NCBI GenBank assembly: GCA_938034165.1
Contig: CALHKP010000008.1
Span: forward strand, 1 to 22,330
Source: an uncultured Clostridia bacterium
GTDB lineage: Bacteria; Bacillota; Clostridia; Peptostreptococcales; Anaerovoracaceae
DNA length: 22,330 nucleotides
Direction: 5' to 3'
In this document: one piece after another, positions 1 to 7,030 of the stretch
How positions within the stretch are numbered: the first letter of the stretch is position 1
Layout of the letters: every line of letters starts with the position of its first letter
The notes under the pieces: model-generated
Database searches by the model: none
What the model was told of the DNA's origin: nothing
What the model saw: only the letters and a program-made list of their open reading frames with translations
Position numbers and translations under genes: made by a program

Positions 1-140
1 GGAAACCGGTGCTAATGTTTAAAAATTTTCGGGACATTTTCAGAATCCCTTGACAGAATTGTAAATTATTCATACAATTCGCATAGCTTATCTATACAAA
101 ATCTTGCATTTATTACGGTAGCGCAAACCACGGTCAAAAG
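1..140. other. Non-coding left edge
   Basis: I see no gene in these 140 bases. They lie downstream of the stop of the minus-strand PP-loop gene. They contain a plus-strand promoter-like sequence overlapping an inverted repeat, and the beginning of a hairpin over the stop codon; both are listed separately. On the minus strand TTGACC (reverse of positions 129-134) with TAATAA 16 bases on could be a weak promoter for a gene left of the window. Confidence 0.6.
50..80 (+). promoter_or_regulatory. Candidate plus-strand promoter overlapping an inverted repeat
   Basis: TTGACA at 50-55 and TACAAT at 73-78 are separated by exactly 17 bases, a near-consensus sigma-A promoter. An inverted repeat with 8-base arms GAATTGTA (56-63) and TACAATTC (73-80) fills the spacer and covers the -10 box, so a repressor could sit there. 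No plus-strand gene follows: transcription would run into the 3' end of the minus-strand PP-loop gene. It could make a short antisense RNA or be chance. Confidence 0.35.
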
Positions 141-160
141 CTACCTTTCGGCAGCTTTTG
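135..160. terminator. Hairpin over the stop codon of the PP-loop gene
   Basis: The arms CAAAAGCT (135-142) and AGCTTTTG (153-160) form an 8-bp stem with a 10-base loop. The stop codon lies inside it. The T tract is only four bases in either direction, so this is a weak candidate terminator, usable from both strands. Confidence 0.35.
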
Positions 161-797
161 CAGTGAGTCTGGCATAATCTCCCGCCCTTTCTTCCGAAAA
201 TTCGAGCTTCAGCGGATAGGCAAAAAGAGGCCCGTCAACTACCAGGGTATGATATTCTCCGTTTTCACCGCAGACATCTATACCTTCGCCCCTCAATTCT
301 TCCAGAAGTCCAATATCAAGAATTCTTCCCAAGTACGCGGGATTCATCTTCTTAATATTTATGGTTGTTATAACAGTCTTAAATCCCTGGTCTATAAACT
401 CTCTGACCACATCTTCTCGGTTTCTCTGCCACAGTGGAAACACAGGCTCAACCCCTGCGTTTTCGCATCTTTCGATTCCCCACTTTAGATGATTTTCGAT
501 ATCTATATCGCCGTAAACACAAACCTCACAGCCTTCTTCGCGGCACTTTTTCAGTGCCTCTTCAAAAGCTTCTTCGTAATCATCGCCATCTGTTTTTACC
601 AGTTCAACAGGAATCTTAAGAGAATCGGAAAACATGTCAATTATTTCTGATTCCACCCCATGAAACCACGCTTTTTCCGCCTTTGTATTATATGTAATTA
701 TAAGTTTATGCGGTTCATATCCCATTTCTATGGCTTTGTAAATCGCAAGCGTACTGTCTTTGCCCGTACTGAATGAGCCGACAAATTTTTTCCCCAT
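141..797 (-). CDS. Dph6-like PP-loop ATP pyrophosphatase (adenine nucleotide alpha hydrolase family)
   Basis: The 218-residue protein opens with a PP-loop, SFSTGKDS at about residues 7-14, and carries the Dph6/MJ0570-type motifs GDIDIENHLKW and EYHTLVVDGP. Relatives in archaea and eukaryotes are diphthine-ammonia ligases that amidate diphthine on elongation factor 2. Bacteria lack diphthamide, so the substrate here is unknown; ATP-dependent adenylation of a carboxyl or thiolation target is the inference. I chose the ATG at 797, which has GGAG 7 bases upstream, over a TTG at 821 with no ribosome binding site. It follows the SulP gene by 29 bases, so the two are probably cotranscribed. Confidence 0.8.
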   Translation of the reverse strand: MGKKFVGSFSTGKDSTLAIYKAIEMGYEPHKLIITYNTKAEKAWFHGVESEIIDMFSDSLKIPVELVKTDGDDYEEAFEEALKKCREEGCEVCVYGDIDIENHLKWGIERCENAGVEPVFPLWQRNREDVVREFIDQGFKTVITTINIKKMNPAYLGRILDIGLLEELRGEGIDVCGENGEYHTLVVDGPLFAYPLKLEFSEERAGDYARLTAKAAER

Positions 798-826
798 ATA
801 TTTTCTCCAATCTTTTTCCAATAAGT

Positions 827-2458
827 TTACAGATCCTGGTGAGCGTAAACGATTGCCTTTTCTGCGCTGTCAAAGACATTTTCTTTTCCGATCATGTCAA
901 TTACGCCGCCGCGTCTGAGCTCTTTGAGCACCTTTGGCTGAACACTTGTCAGGATAACCTGTGTATTTGATTCGCCAAGCTGATTGATAAGGTCAATCAT
1001 TCCCTGAACCCCTGAAAGGTCAATTACCGGAACGCCTCGCATTGAAAGAATTAAAACGTCCGTCTGTGTATATCTCATAAGCTGTTCTTCCAGCTTTGCA
1101 ACTACAGCAAAGAAAATAGTGCCTGTCAGATAAGCGACTCTGATTTTGTCCGAAACCTCAGGCAATTTCATTCCCAGTGTGTCCAACTTGTCGTTGTCAA
1201 CTTCCGCAATATTTATATCAAAGTCTGTAAGCTTTGCAACCAGCAGGATTGATGAGAACGCAACACCCAGTATAATTGCCTGTGTAAGGTCTAAAACAAC
1301 AGTAGCTGCCATAGTCAGGAAGAACTTTGCCATTCCTGATTTGAAACCCTTTCCGAATATAAATCTGATGCTTTCCCAGTCATTCATTCTTACAGCTGTT
1401 ACAATAAGAACTCCTGCAAGAGCCGAAAGGGGAATAACCGACATAATAGGAGCAAGAATGAACATCGACAGCAGCAGAATCACAGAGTGGAACACACTTG
1501 CAAGTCTTGTAACACCGCCGGCTTTGATTACCACGCTTGTTCTTGCAATAGCTGCAGTTGCAGGCACGCCACCCATGAATGGAATTACAATATTTCCGAT
1601 GCCCTGAGCCATAAGTTCAAGGTCACCGTCAAAGCCTTCTTTCTTCAGCTTGCTGGCCGAGGCACCGCAAAGCAAACTTTCAATCATTGCAAGAGCTGCA
1701 ATGGAAAGGGCCGGCATAAAGAATTCCCCAAACTGATTCCACGGAATATTTGTCAGTGAAAGTCTTTCGTCAAGAAAGAGAGTCTTTGGAATACTGCCCA
1801 CCGTGGCAACATCAAATTTTGCAAAGTGGTTAAAAATCAAAACTACAATAAGAGCAAGGAGTGATGAAGGAACAATTGCATTCAGCTTCTTTGGCCAGAC
1901 AATCATTATAACGATTACCATAAGACCGATGATGACAGACTGAATGTCAGGAGAAAATCCATCCGTAAAATACGAAATCACCTTTTCGATTGCCAGATCA
2001 CCCTTTGATGTAACACCAAAGAAATTATCAAGCTGACCCAGAGCGATAATTATGGCAATACCTGATGTAAAACCTGTAATAACAGATGACGGAATAAAGT
2101 GGATTATTCTTCCCAGTTTAAGAACGCCGCATACAAGAAGAATCAGACCTGCAAAGAAACAAGCTGCAAGGATTCCCTGCATTCCGTATTTTGAGGCCAA
2201 AGTTACAAGAATTGCTGACATAGCTCCCGTTGGTCCTGATATCTGAAAAGACGCACCGGACAGCGCACCGATAACGATACCCGCAACGATTGCAGTTACA
2301 AGACCTGCCGCAGCTGTAACACCTGAGCTGACACCAAATGCCAGAGCAAGAGGAAGCGCAACTGCTGCAACCGTTATCCCCGCCATGATGTCTTTAGTCA
2401 GTTTACCGGCATTGTATCCCGTAAACTCTTCTTTCAGTTCGTTCTTTAAATTGTTCAA
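827..2458 (-). CDS. SulP (SLC26-type) anion transporter with C-terminal STAS domain
   Basis: The 543-residue membrane protein has the usual SulP plan: a short cytoplasmic N-terminus, a hydrophobic core of about a dozen membrane segments from residue 25 to about 410, and a cytoplasmic STAS domain from about 430 to the end. The early motif ISGPTGAMSAIL is typical of SulP helix 3. The STAS segment contains VIDLSGVQG, with aspartate and serine in the place where anti-sigma antagonists are phosphorylated. SulP proteins carry sulfate, bicarbonate or other anions; the substrate cannot be read from sequence. The start is TTG, preceded by AAAGGA at good spacing; the next methionine, residue 25, lies inside the first membrane segment and has no ribosome binding site. 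Confidence 0.88.
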   Translation of the reverse strand: MNNLKNELKEEFTGYNAGKLTKDIMAGITVAAVALPLALAFGVSSGVTAAAGLVTAIVAGIVIGALSGASFQISGPTGAMSAILVTLASKYGMQGILAACFFAGLILLVCGVLKLGRIIHFIPSSVITGFTSGIAIIIALGQLDNFFGVTSKGDLAIEKVISYFTDGFSPDIQSVIIGLMVIVIMIVWPKKLNAIVPSSLLALIVVLIFNHFAKFDVATVGSIPKTLFLDERLSLTNIPWNQFGEFFMPALSIAALAMIESLLCGASASKLKKEGFDGDLELMAQGIGNIVIPFMGGVPATAAIARTSVVIKAGGVTRLASVFHSVILLLSMFILAPIMSVIPLSALAGVLIVTAVRMNDWESIRFIFGKGFKSGMAKFFLTMAATVVLDLTQAIILGVAFSSILLVAKLTDFDINIAEVDNDKLDTLGMKLPEVSDKIRVAYLTGTIFFAVVAKLEEQLMRYTQTDVLILSMRGVPVIDLSGVQGMIDLINQLGESNTQVILTSVQPKVLKELRRGGVIDMIGKENVFDSAEKAIVYAHQDL

Positions 2459-2520
2459 TATATTTCCTTTCTCTAATATTCAATATTTAATTGTCGCATT
2501 AATATCTCTGATATTTACTT

Positions 2521-3351
2521 TTAGCAGCCGTAAAATCGCTTGGCATTTTCTGTAGTCACCTTTGCCACCTCTTCGTAGTCAATGCCTTTTATCTCTGCAA
2601 CCTTTCTCGCAGTGTATTCTACATACGGAGACCTATTTTCTTTTCCTCTGAAAGGAACAGGTGTAAGATAGGGTGCATCTGTTTCAACCATCAGGTATTC
2701 CAGAGGAATTTCTTCAACAACTTTTACGGTTTTCTTATTATTTTTGTATGTTACAGGACCGCAGATTCCAATGGTTGCACCTAGTTTAACATACTGTTTT
2801 GCAAGTTCAGCAGAGCCCGAGAAACAGTGAATGTATACCCTCGCATCTCTTACGTGTTCTCCCTTTTCTCCCGGTCTTTCCGGAAACATCTTGCATCTTT
2901 CATCAGAAAAAGCCCCTTCTTCTTTCAGAATATCCATAGTTTCCTGATCCGCGTCTCTGGAATGAATCACAATGGGCATCTTCAGCTCATTTGCAAGCTG
3001 AATCTGTTTTCTGAACCATAATCTCTGAGCATCTCTTTGAGAATTGTCATAATGATAATCAAGTCCGATTTCTCCGATTGCCTGAACCTTATCCTTAGCC
3101 GCAAGGCCTCGTATGAGAGTTATGGTATCCTCGTCACAGCTGTCAGCATCGTGGGGATGAACTCCCACCGCAGCATAGCACCAGTTGTATTTGGCTGCAT
3201 TCTTGGTTGCCAGGAGCGACGACCCAAGATCAAAGCCAACATCCACAACAGCTTCGATGATGCCGCTTGCTTCTATAGCCTCTGCGTTTTCAGCTCTGTG
3301 CTCTTCTGAGAATGTGTCCTGATTCAAATGTGTATGAGCATCAAACAGCAT
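2521..3351 (-). CDS. tatD: TatD family metal-dependent deoxyribonuclease
   Basis: This is a 276-residue TIM-barrel amidohydrolase. It has the metal ligands of the TatD family: DAHTHLNQ at the N-terminus, GEIGLDYHY with the bridging glutamate, VIHSRDAD, YIHCFSGS and the late METDAPYL aspartate. TatD enzymes are 3'-5' exonucleases acting on DNA and RNA, implicated in DNA repair and nucleic-acid turnover. ATG at 3351 has GGAGG nearby upstream. It lies 74 bases after metG, the same order as metS-yabD in Bacillus subtilis, so cotranscription is likely, modulated by a hairpin between them. Confidence 0.92.
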   Translation of the reverse strand: MLFDAHTHLNQDTFSEEHRAENAEAIEASGIIEAVVDVGFDLGSSLLATKNAAKYNWCYAAVGVHPHDADSCDEDTITLIRGLAAKDKVQAIGEIGLDYHYDNSQRDAQRLWFRKQIQLANELKMPIVIHSRDADQETMDILKEEGAFSDERCKMFPERPGEKGEHVRDARVYIHCFSGSAELAKQYVKLGATIGICGPVTYKNNKKTVKVVEEIPLEYLMVETDAPYLTPVPFRGKENRSPYVEYTARKVAEIKGIDYEEVAKVTTENAKRFYGC

Positions 3352-3380
3352 AATTTCTTACCTCCGTTACACAAACAAGA

Positions 3381-3402
3381 CCCGGAAGTTTACATTTCCG
3401 GG
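3381..3402 (-). terminator. Hairpin between metG and tatD, possible weak terminator
   Basis: The arms CCCGGAA (3381-3387) and TTCCGGG (3396-3402) make a GC-rich 7-bp stem with an 8-base loop. Reading along the minus strand it is followed by TCTTGTTTGTG, an interrupted T-rich stretch. It could terminate or attenuate transcription after metG, lowering tatD relative to metG. Confidence 0.5.
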
Positions 3403-3425
3403 CCTTAACAATATACGTCATTAAA

Positions 3426-5354
3426 TTAGCAAACCTGGTTACCGTTTGGAGCATCTGTTGTAACGATGTCCAGTCTTTCACCGTTGTCAGCAAAGATAAT
3501 CATACCCTTTGATTCCAAGCCTCTCAGCTTTCTTGGCTTGAGGTTTGCAACAACAATAATATTCTTTCCTACCATTTCTTCAGGTGTAAAGTGTTCGGCA
3601 ACTCCCGAAATAATCTGACGCTTTTCTGTTCCCATCTGAACCTGGAATACAAGAAGTCTGTCAGCCTTTGGATGTTTTTCCGCTGCTAAAATTGTTCCTA
3701 CTCTGAGGTCGATTTTATCAAAGTCGTCAAATTCTATATCAGGTTTAAGTTCCAGTGGAATGTTTTCCTCTACGGACTCTTTCCCGGCATTCTGGATTGC
3801 TTCTAATTCTTCAAGTTCCTTTTCTATGTCAAGTCTTGGGAATATAGCTTCGCCTTTCTTAACCTTTTCCTGATACATCATATCAAATGTGAATGCATCT
3901 TCCCAGCATACATCTGCATACCATAAGCCCATCTGCTTACGAATCTTGTCTGATGTAGTATGCATGAAAGGATAAATCAGAATCGATACGATTCTAAGTG
4001 ACTCAGCAAGGTTGTGAAGACAAGTATCAAGATCGTCCTTCTTTTCAGGATCCTTAGCAAGAATCCAAGGAGTCTTTTCGTCGATGTATTTGTTTGCTCT
4101 TCTTACTACTGTCCAGATTTCTTCAAGAGCCATGTTAAATGCGAACTTATCCATCTGCTCTTCAACCTTTGCAGCAGCACCTGTTGCGATTGCCTTCAGG
4201 TCTTTGTCGAATTCGTCTTCGCCATGTGATTCAGGAACGATTCCTCCATTATATTTTTCGATCATGGAAGCTGTTCTTGAAACCAGGTTGCCCAGGTCGT
4301 TTGCAAGGTCATAGTTCATTCTCTTGAGCATAACTTCGTTTGTGAAGATTCCGTCCTGTCCGAAAGTATATTCTCTCAGCAGGAAGTATTTCAGAGCATC
4401 AACTCCGTATCTGTCTATAAGCATTACAGGGTCTACAACATTTCCCTTGGATTTGCTCATCTTGCCCCCTTCTAACAGAAGCCAACCATGTCCGAGAACC
4501 TGTTTAGGAAGCGGTACATCGATTGACATCAGCATTGCAGGCCAGATAATTGAGTGGAATCTTACGATTTCTTTTCCTACAAGGTGAACGTTTGCAGGCC
4601 AATATTTGTCATAAAGCTCAGTATCATCAGGATATCCCAGTGCAGTTATATAGTTTGTAAGAGCATCGAGCCATACATAAATAACATGCTTTTTGTCGAT
4701 TGGAACCTGGATACCCCAGTCAAAAGTTGATCTTGATACACACAGATCTTCTAGTCCCTGGTTGATGAAAGCGATCATTTCGTTTCTTCTGCTTTCAGGC
4801 TGAAGAAATTCCGGATGCTCATCGAAGAGCTGAAGAAGTCTGTCCTGATATTTGGAAAGTCTGAAGAAGTAAGCTTCTTCCTTTGCTTTTTCCACAGGTC
4901 TTCCGCAGTCAGGGCAGCAGCCGTCAACCAGCTGGCTTTCTGTCCAGAATGATTCACAAGGTGTGCAATACATTCCTTCGTATTCTGACTTATATATATC
5001 TCCTTTTTCGTACATCTTGTTGAAAATAGCCTGTACTCTTTCAACATGTCTGTCCTCTGTGGTTCTGATAAAGTCATCATATGAGATTTCCATTGTTCCC
5101 CACAGTTTCTTGATTCCGTCTACTACTTCGTCCACATATTCCTGTGGAGTTACACCTTTCTCCTCTGCGATTGTCTGGATTTTCTGACCGTGTTCATCTG
5201 TACCTGTCAGAAATCTTACATCGTATCCGCTCAGACGCTTGAATCTTGCCATTGCGTCAGCCATAACAGTGCAATAAGTATGTCCTATATGAAGGTTTGC
5301 ACTCGGATAATATATAGGTGTTGTTATATAATATGTTCCCTTTTTTTCTGTCAT
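3426..5354 (-). CDS. metG: Methionyl-tRNA synthetase
   Basis: The 642-residue class I synthetase charges tRNA-Met with methionine in the cytoplasm. The HIGH motif is exact at residues 22-25 and KMSKS is at 298-302. A zinc knuckle shows as CTPC (130-133) and CCPDC (146-150). The C-terminal 110 residues form a tRNA-binding domain of the Trbp111/EMAP type, with DLRVGTILAAEKHPKADRL, which promotes dimerisation in this subclass. The length fits the long form. ATG at 5354 has AGGAG about 10 bases upstream. The 141 bases between it and the HD gene hold no obvious T-box leader. Confidence 0.97.
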   Translation of the reverse strand: MTEKKGTYYITTPIYYPSANLHIGHTYCTVMADAMARFKRLSGYDVRFLTGTDEHGQKIQTIAEEKGVTPQEYVDEVVDGIKKLWGTMEISYDDFIRTTEDRHVERVQAIFNKMYEKGDIYKSEYEGMYCTPCESFWTESQLVDGCCPDCGRPVEKAKEEAYFFRLSKYQDRLLQLFDEHPEFLQPESRRNEMIAFINQGLEDLCVSRSTFDWGIQVPIDKKHVIYVWLDALTNYITALGYPDDTELYDKYWPANVHLVGKEIVRFHSIIWPAMLMSIDVPLPKQVLGHGWLLLEGGKMSKSKGNVVDPVMLIDRYGVDALKYFLLREYTFGQDGIFTNEVMLKRMNYDLANDLGNLVSRTASMIEKYNGGIVPESHGEDEFDKDLKAIATGAAAKVEEQMDKFAFNMALEEIWTVVRRANKYIDEKTPWILAKDPEKKDDLDTCLHNLAESLRIVSILIYPFMHTTSDKIRKQMGLWYADVCWEDAFTFDMMYQEKVKKGEAIFPRLDIEKELEELEAIQNAGKESVEENIPLELKPDIEFDDFDKIDLRVGTILAAEKHPKADRLLVFQVQMGTEKRQIISGVAEHFTPEEMVGKNIIVVANLKPRKLRGLESKGMIIFADNGERLDIVTTDAPNGNQVC

Positions 5355-5408
5355 TTCTGGGATTCTCCTTTCGTAACCTGCCGAATGGGGCAGAGCTTTC
5401 TACTTTAT

Positions 5409-5438
5409 AGGATAACACACTTCGACTGTTATAGTCAA
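5409..5438 (-). promoter_or_regulatory. Candidate metG promoter
   Basis: On the minus strand TTGACT (complement of 5433-5438) is followed after 18 bases by TATCCT (complement of 5409-5414), a fair sigma-A match. It sits about 55 bases before the metG start, in the gap after the HD gene. Confidence 0.35.
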
Positions 5439-5495
5439 TTGAAGTACAAAGTTTTCCAAGGTCTTTTCTCGGGTCTTTGGCCGCTTCCGACAAGC

Positions 5496-5954
5496 CTACC
5501 GCCTGAACAAAGTCTCGTAAGCCGATATACATTTATCTGCTATACAAACAATCCAAGCCTCCCTTGATTTTGGAAACTTTCCGATATTCAAAGGCCACAT
5601 GTGAGACTCTATTACCTTATTTACTTTCGGATCCGTATGAAAATGTTTCTCAGCATTCACGCTTGCAGTCTTTGCATGATGAAACCCATGCAATCTATGG
5701 CTTCCGTCATCTTCTCGGTGCCAGTCATACAGATAAAAATCGTGAAGCATTGCAGCTGTAATAAGCACCTTCAGATCAGAATGCAAAGACAGATACTTGT
5801 TCAGCTTGTAGCTCAGTTTCGCAACGTTTTCACAATGCTCAAAAGTCGAAACCTTCCCGTGTTGAATATATTTTTTCATTTCATGTACCTTACTGTCAGC
5901 CTCAAGCTCTGAAAGTATATCATAAAACTCTTTTGAAAAATCCCTTTCGCTCAT
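5496..5954 (-). CDS. HD-domain protein, predicted metal-dependent phosphohydrolase
   Basis: The 152-residue protein has the HD superfamily metal ligands in order: H40 in FEHCENVA, the H71-D72 pair in MLHDFYLYDW, a histidine pair near 92-93, H118, and D140 in IADK. Stand-alone HD proteins of this size act on nucleotides or other phosphate esters; the substrate is not readable. The ATG at 5954 has AAGGGA 6 bases upstream and is preferred over an in-frame TTG at 5978 that lacks a ribosome binding site. The gene begins only 26 bases beyond a strong terminator hairpin, with no clear promoter in between, so it may depend on read-through. Confidence 0.82.
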   Translation of the reverse strand: MSERDFSKEFYDILSELEADSKVHEMKKYIQHGKVSTFEHCENVAKLSYKLNKYLSLHSDLKVLITAAMLHDFYLYDWHREDDGSHRLHGFHHAKTASVNAEKHFHTDPKVNKVIESHMWPLNIGKFPKSREAWIVCIADKCISAYETLFRR

Positions 5955-5980
5955 TTTTAATCCCTTTTCTCTGTCCAAAC

Positions 5981-6010
5981 AAAAATCCGCACCTCACGAT
6001 GCGGATTTTT
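5981..6010. terminator. Strong rho-independent terminator
   Basis: An 11-bp stem, arms AAAAATCCGCA (5981-5991) and TGCGGATTTTT (6000-6010), with an 8-base loop and T runs at the end on both strands. On the minus strand it ends the kinase-like and small membrane protein unit. It lies directly before the HD gene. Confidence 0.8.
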
Positions 6011-6047
6011 TAGACTTTAATTTTTGGTTCGCGTTGTTTCGCGTTTT

Positions 6048-6278
6048 CTATTCCAGGTCTTCGTCAGCCCAGTCATCGTTTGACCATTCTTCTTCAGGCC
6101 AGTCTTCGTTGACAAATATTTTCTTCATTATTCTGTCCATACCTGCAACAAGTGTTACACCTGCAACAAAACCAACCCCCAGAATTGTTATACCTGCCTT
6201 TGCTACGCTTCCCAGCTTAGCATTATCTTTTTCTTTCTTGTCTTTTATTTCTTTTTCTGTTAATCCGGCTTTTCCCAT
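6048..6278 (-). CDS. Small single-pass membrane protein with acidic tryptophan tail
   Basis: I do not recognise this 76-residue protein. It has a charged lysine-rich N-terminal stretch (1-24), one hydrophobic segment rich in glycine, alanine and valine (about 26-46), then a very acidic tail in which tryptophan recurs after acidic residues (EDW, EEEW, DDW within the last 20 residues). ATG at 6278 has GGAGG 8 bases upstream, which supports translation. It starts 29 bases after the cytidylate-kinase-like gene, so they are probably one transcript ending at the terminator that follows. No function can be assigned. Confidence 0.7.
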   Translation of the reverse strand: MGKAGLTEKEIKDKKEKDNAKLGSVAKAGITILGVGFVAGVTLVAGMDRIMKKIFVNEDWPEEEWSNDDWADEDLE

Positions 6279-6307
6279 GATATTTCCCTCCGAGTTTCAG
6301 TTCACTC

Positions 6308-6922
6308 TTACCTGTAGGTTCTTGTATTCATATAGGTCACAATAAGGTCTGCAGCCTCTTCTTCTGTAATATAACTGCTGTTTATTGCAAGATTGTAGTT
6401 CGAATACTGTCCCCATTTCTGAGATGTATGATAGTTATAATAATTAGCTCTTGCCTTGTCGTAGTCTCTGATCTTGTTCTCTACTTTGGCAGGAACATCT
6501 CCGTAAACTTCGATGCATCTTTTGATTCTATCTTCAAGTTCTGCATGGATGAATATGTTAGTAACACCCGGCATGTCCTTCAGAACGTAATCAGCGCATC
6601 TTCCGATTATAACGCCTTCGTTTGTTTCACCAATCTGTTTGATTATATCAAACTGAGTAATGAAAAGCTGCTCGTTCATAGAGATTGGTTCAGCGGTTAA
6701 ACCATCACCGAAAGTCATAGCTGATGCGAAGCTGTATGAGAAGCTGCTCTTTGCTCTAAGTTCAGCAGTCTCTACAATTTCTCTGGACAGCCCACTCTTT
6801 TCTACTGCCATGTCAATAATCTCTTTGTCGTAAAATGGCAATCCCTGTTTTTCGGCAACCAGCTTACCTATGATTCTGCCGCCGCTGCCGTACTCTCTGC
6901 TGATTGTAATTAAACGTCTCAT
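6308..6922 (-). CDS. Cytidylate kinase-like family protein
   Basis: The 204-residue protein begins MRRLITISREYGSGGRIIG, the N-terminal signature of the cytidylate-kinase-like family, followed by PFYDKEIID, and later IIGRCADYVL. Relatives are predicted P-loop nucleotide kinases but the glycine-rich loop lacks the classical GKS/T ending, and a true cytidylate kinase (cmk) is usually encoded elsewhere. The substrate is therefore uncertain. I chose the ATG at 6922, which has GAGGAG 8 bases upstream; the longer frame back to 6979 has no ribosome binding site and runs through the likely -10 box. Confidence 0.8.
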   Translation of the reverse strand: MRRLITISREYGSGGRIIGKLVAEKQGLPFYDKEIIDMAVEKSGLSREIVETAELRAKSSFSYSFASAMTFGDGLTAEPISMNEQLFITQFDIIKQIGETNEGVIIGRCADYVLKDMPGVTNIFIHAELEDRIKRCIEVYGDVPAKVENKIRDYDKARANYYNYHTSQKWGQYSNYNLAINSSYITEEEAADLIVTYMNTRTYR

Positions 6923-6956
6923 ATCTAACACTCCTCTGCTTCGTTTGTATATAACT

Positions 6957-6985
6957 ATTATATACCAAAATTCAGACAAAAGAAA
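6957..6985 (-). promoter_or_regulatory. Candidate promoter of the kinase-like gene
   Basis: A perfect TATAAT (complement of 6957-6962) lies about 35 bases before the kinase-like start. At 17-base spacing upstream is TTTCTT (complement of 6980-6985), a weak -35. The placement gives a leader of roughly 28 bases. Confidence 0.45.
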
Positions 6986-7030
6986 CTAAAATGTGTTTCC
7001 TGCCTGAATTCTGAGTTTTGTTTTAGATTT

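Noticed and set aside
5355..5495. T-box leader before metG
   Set aside because: I could not find the T-box consensus or a terminator with antiterminator pairing in the 141 bases; only a possible promoter is present.
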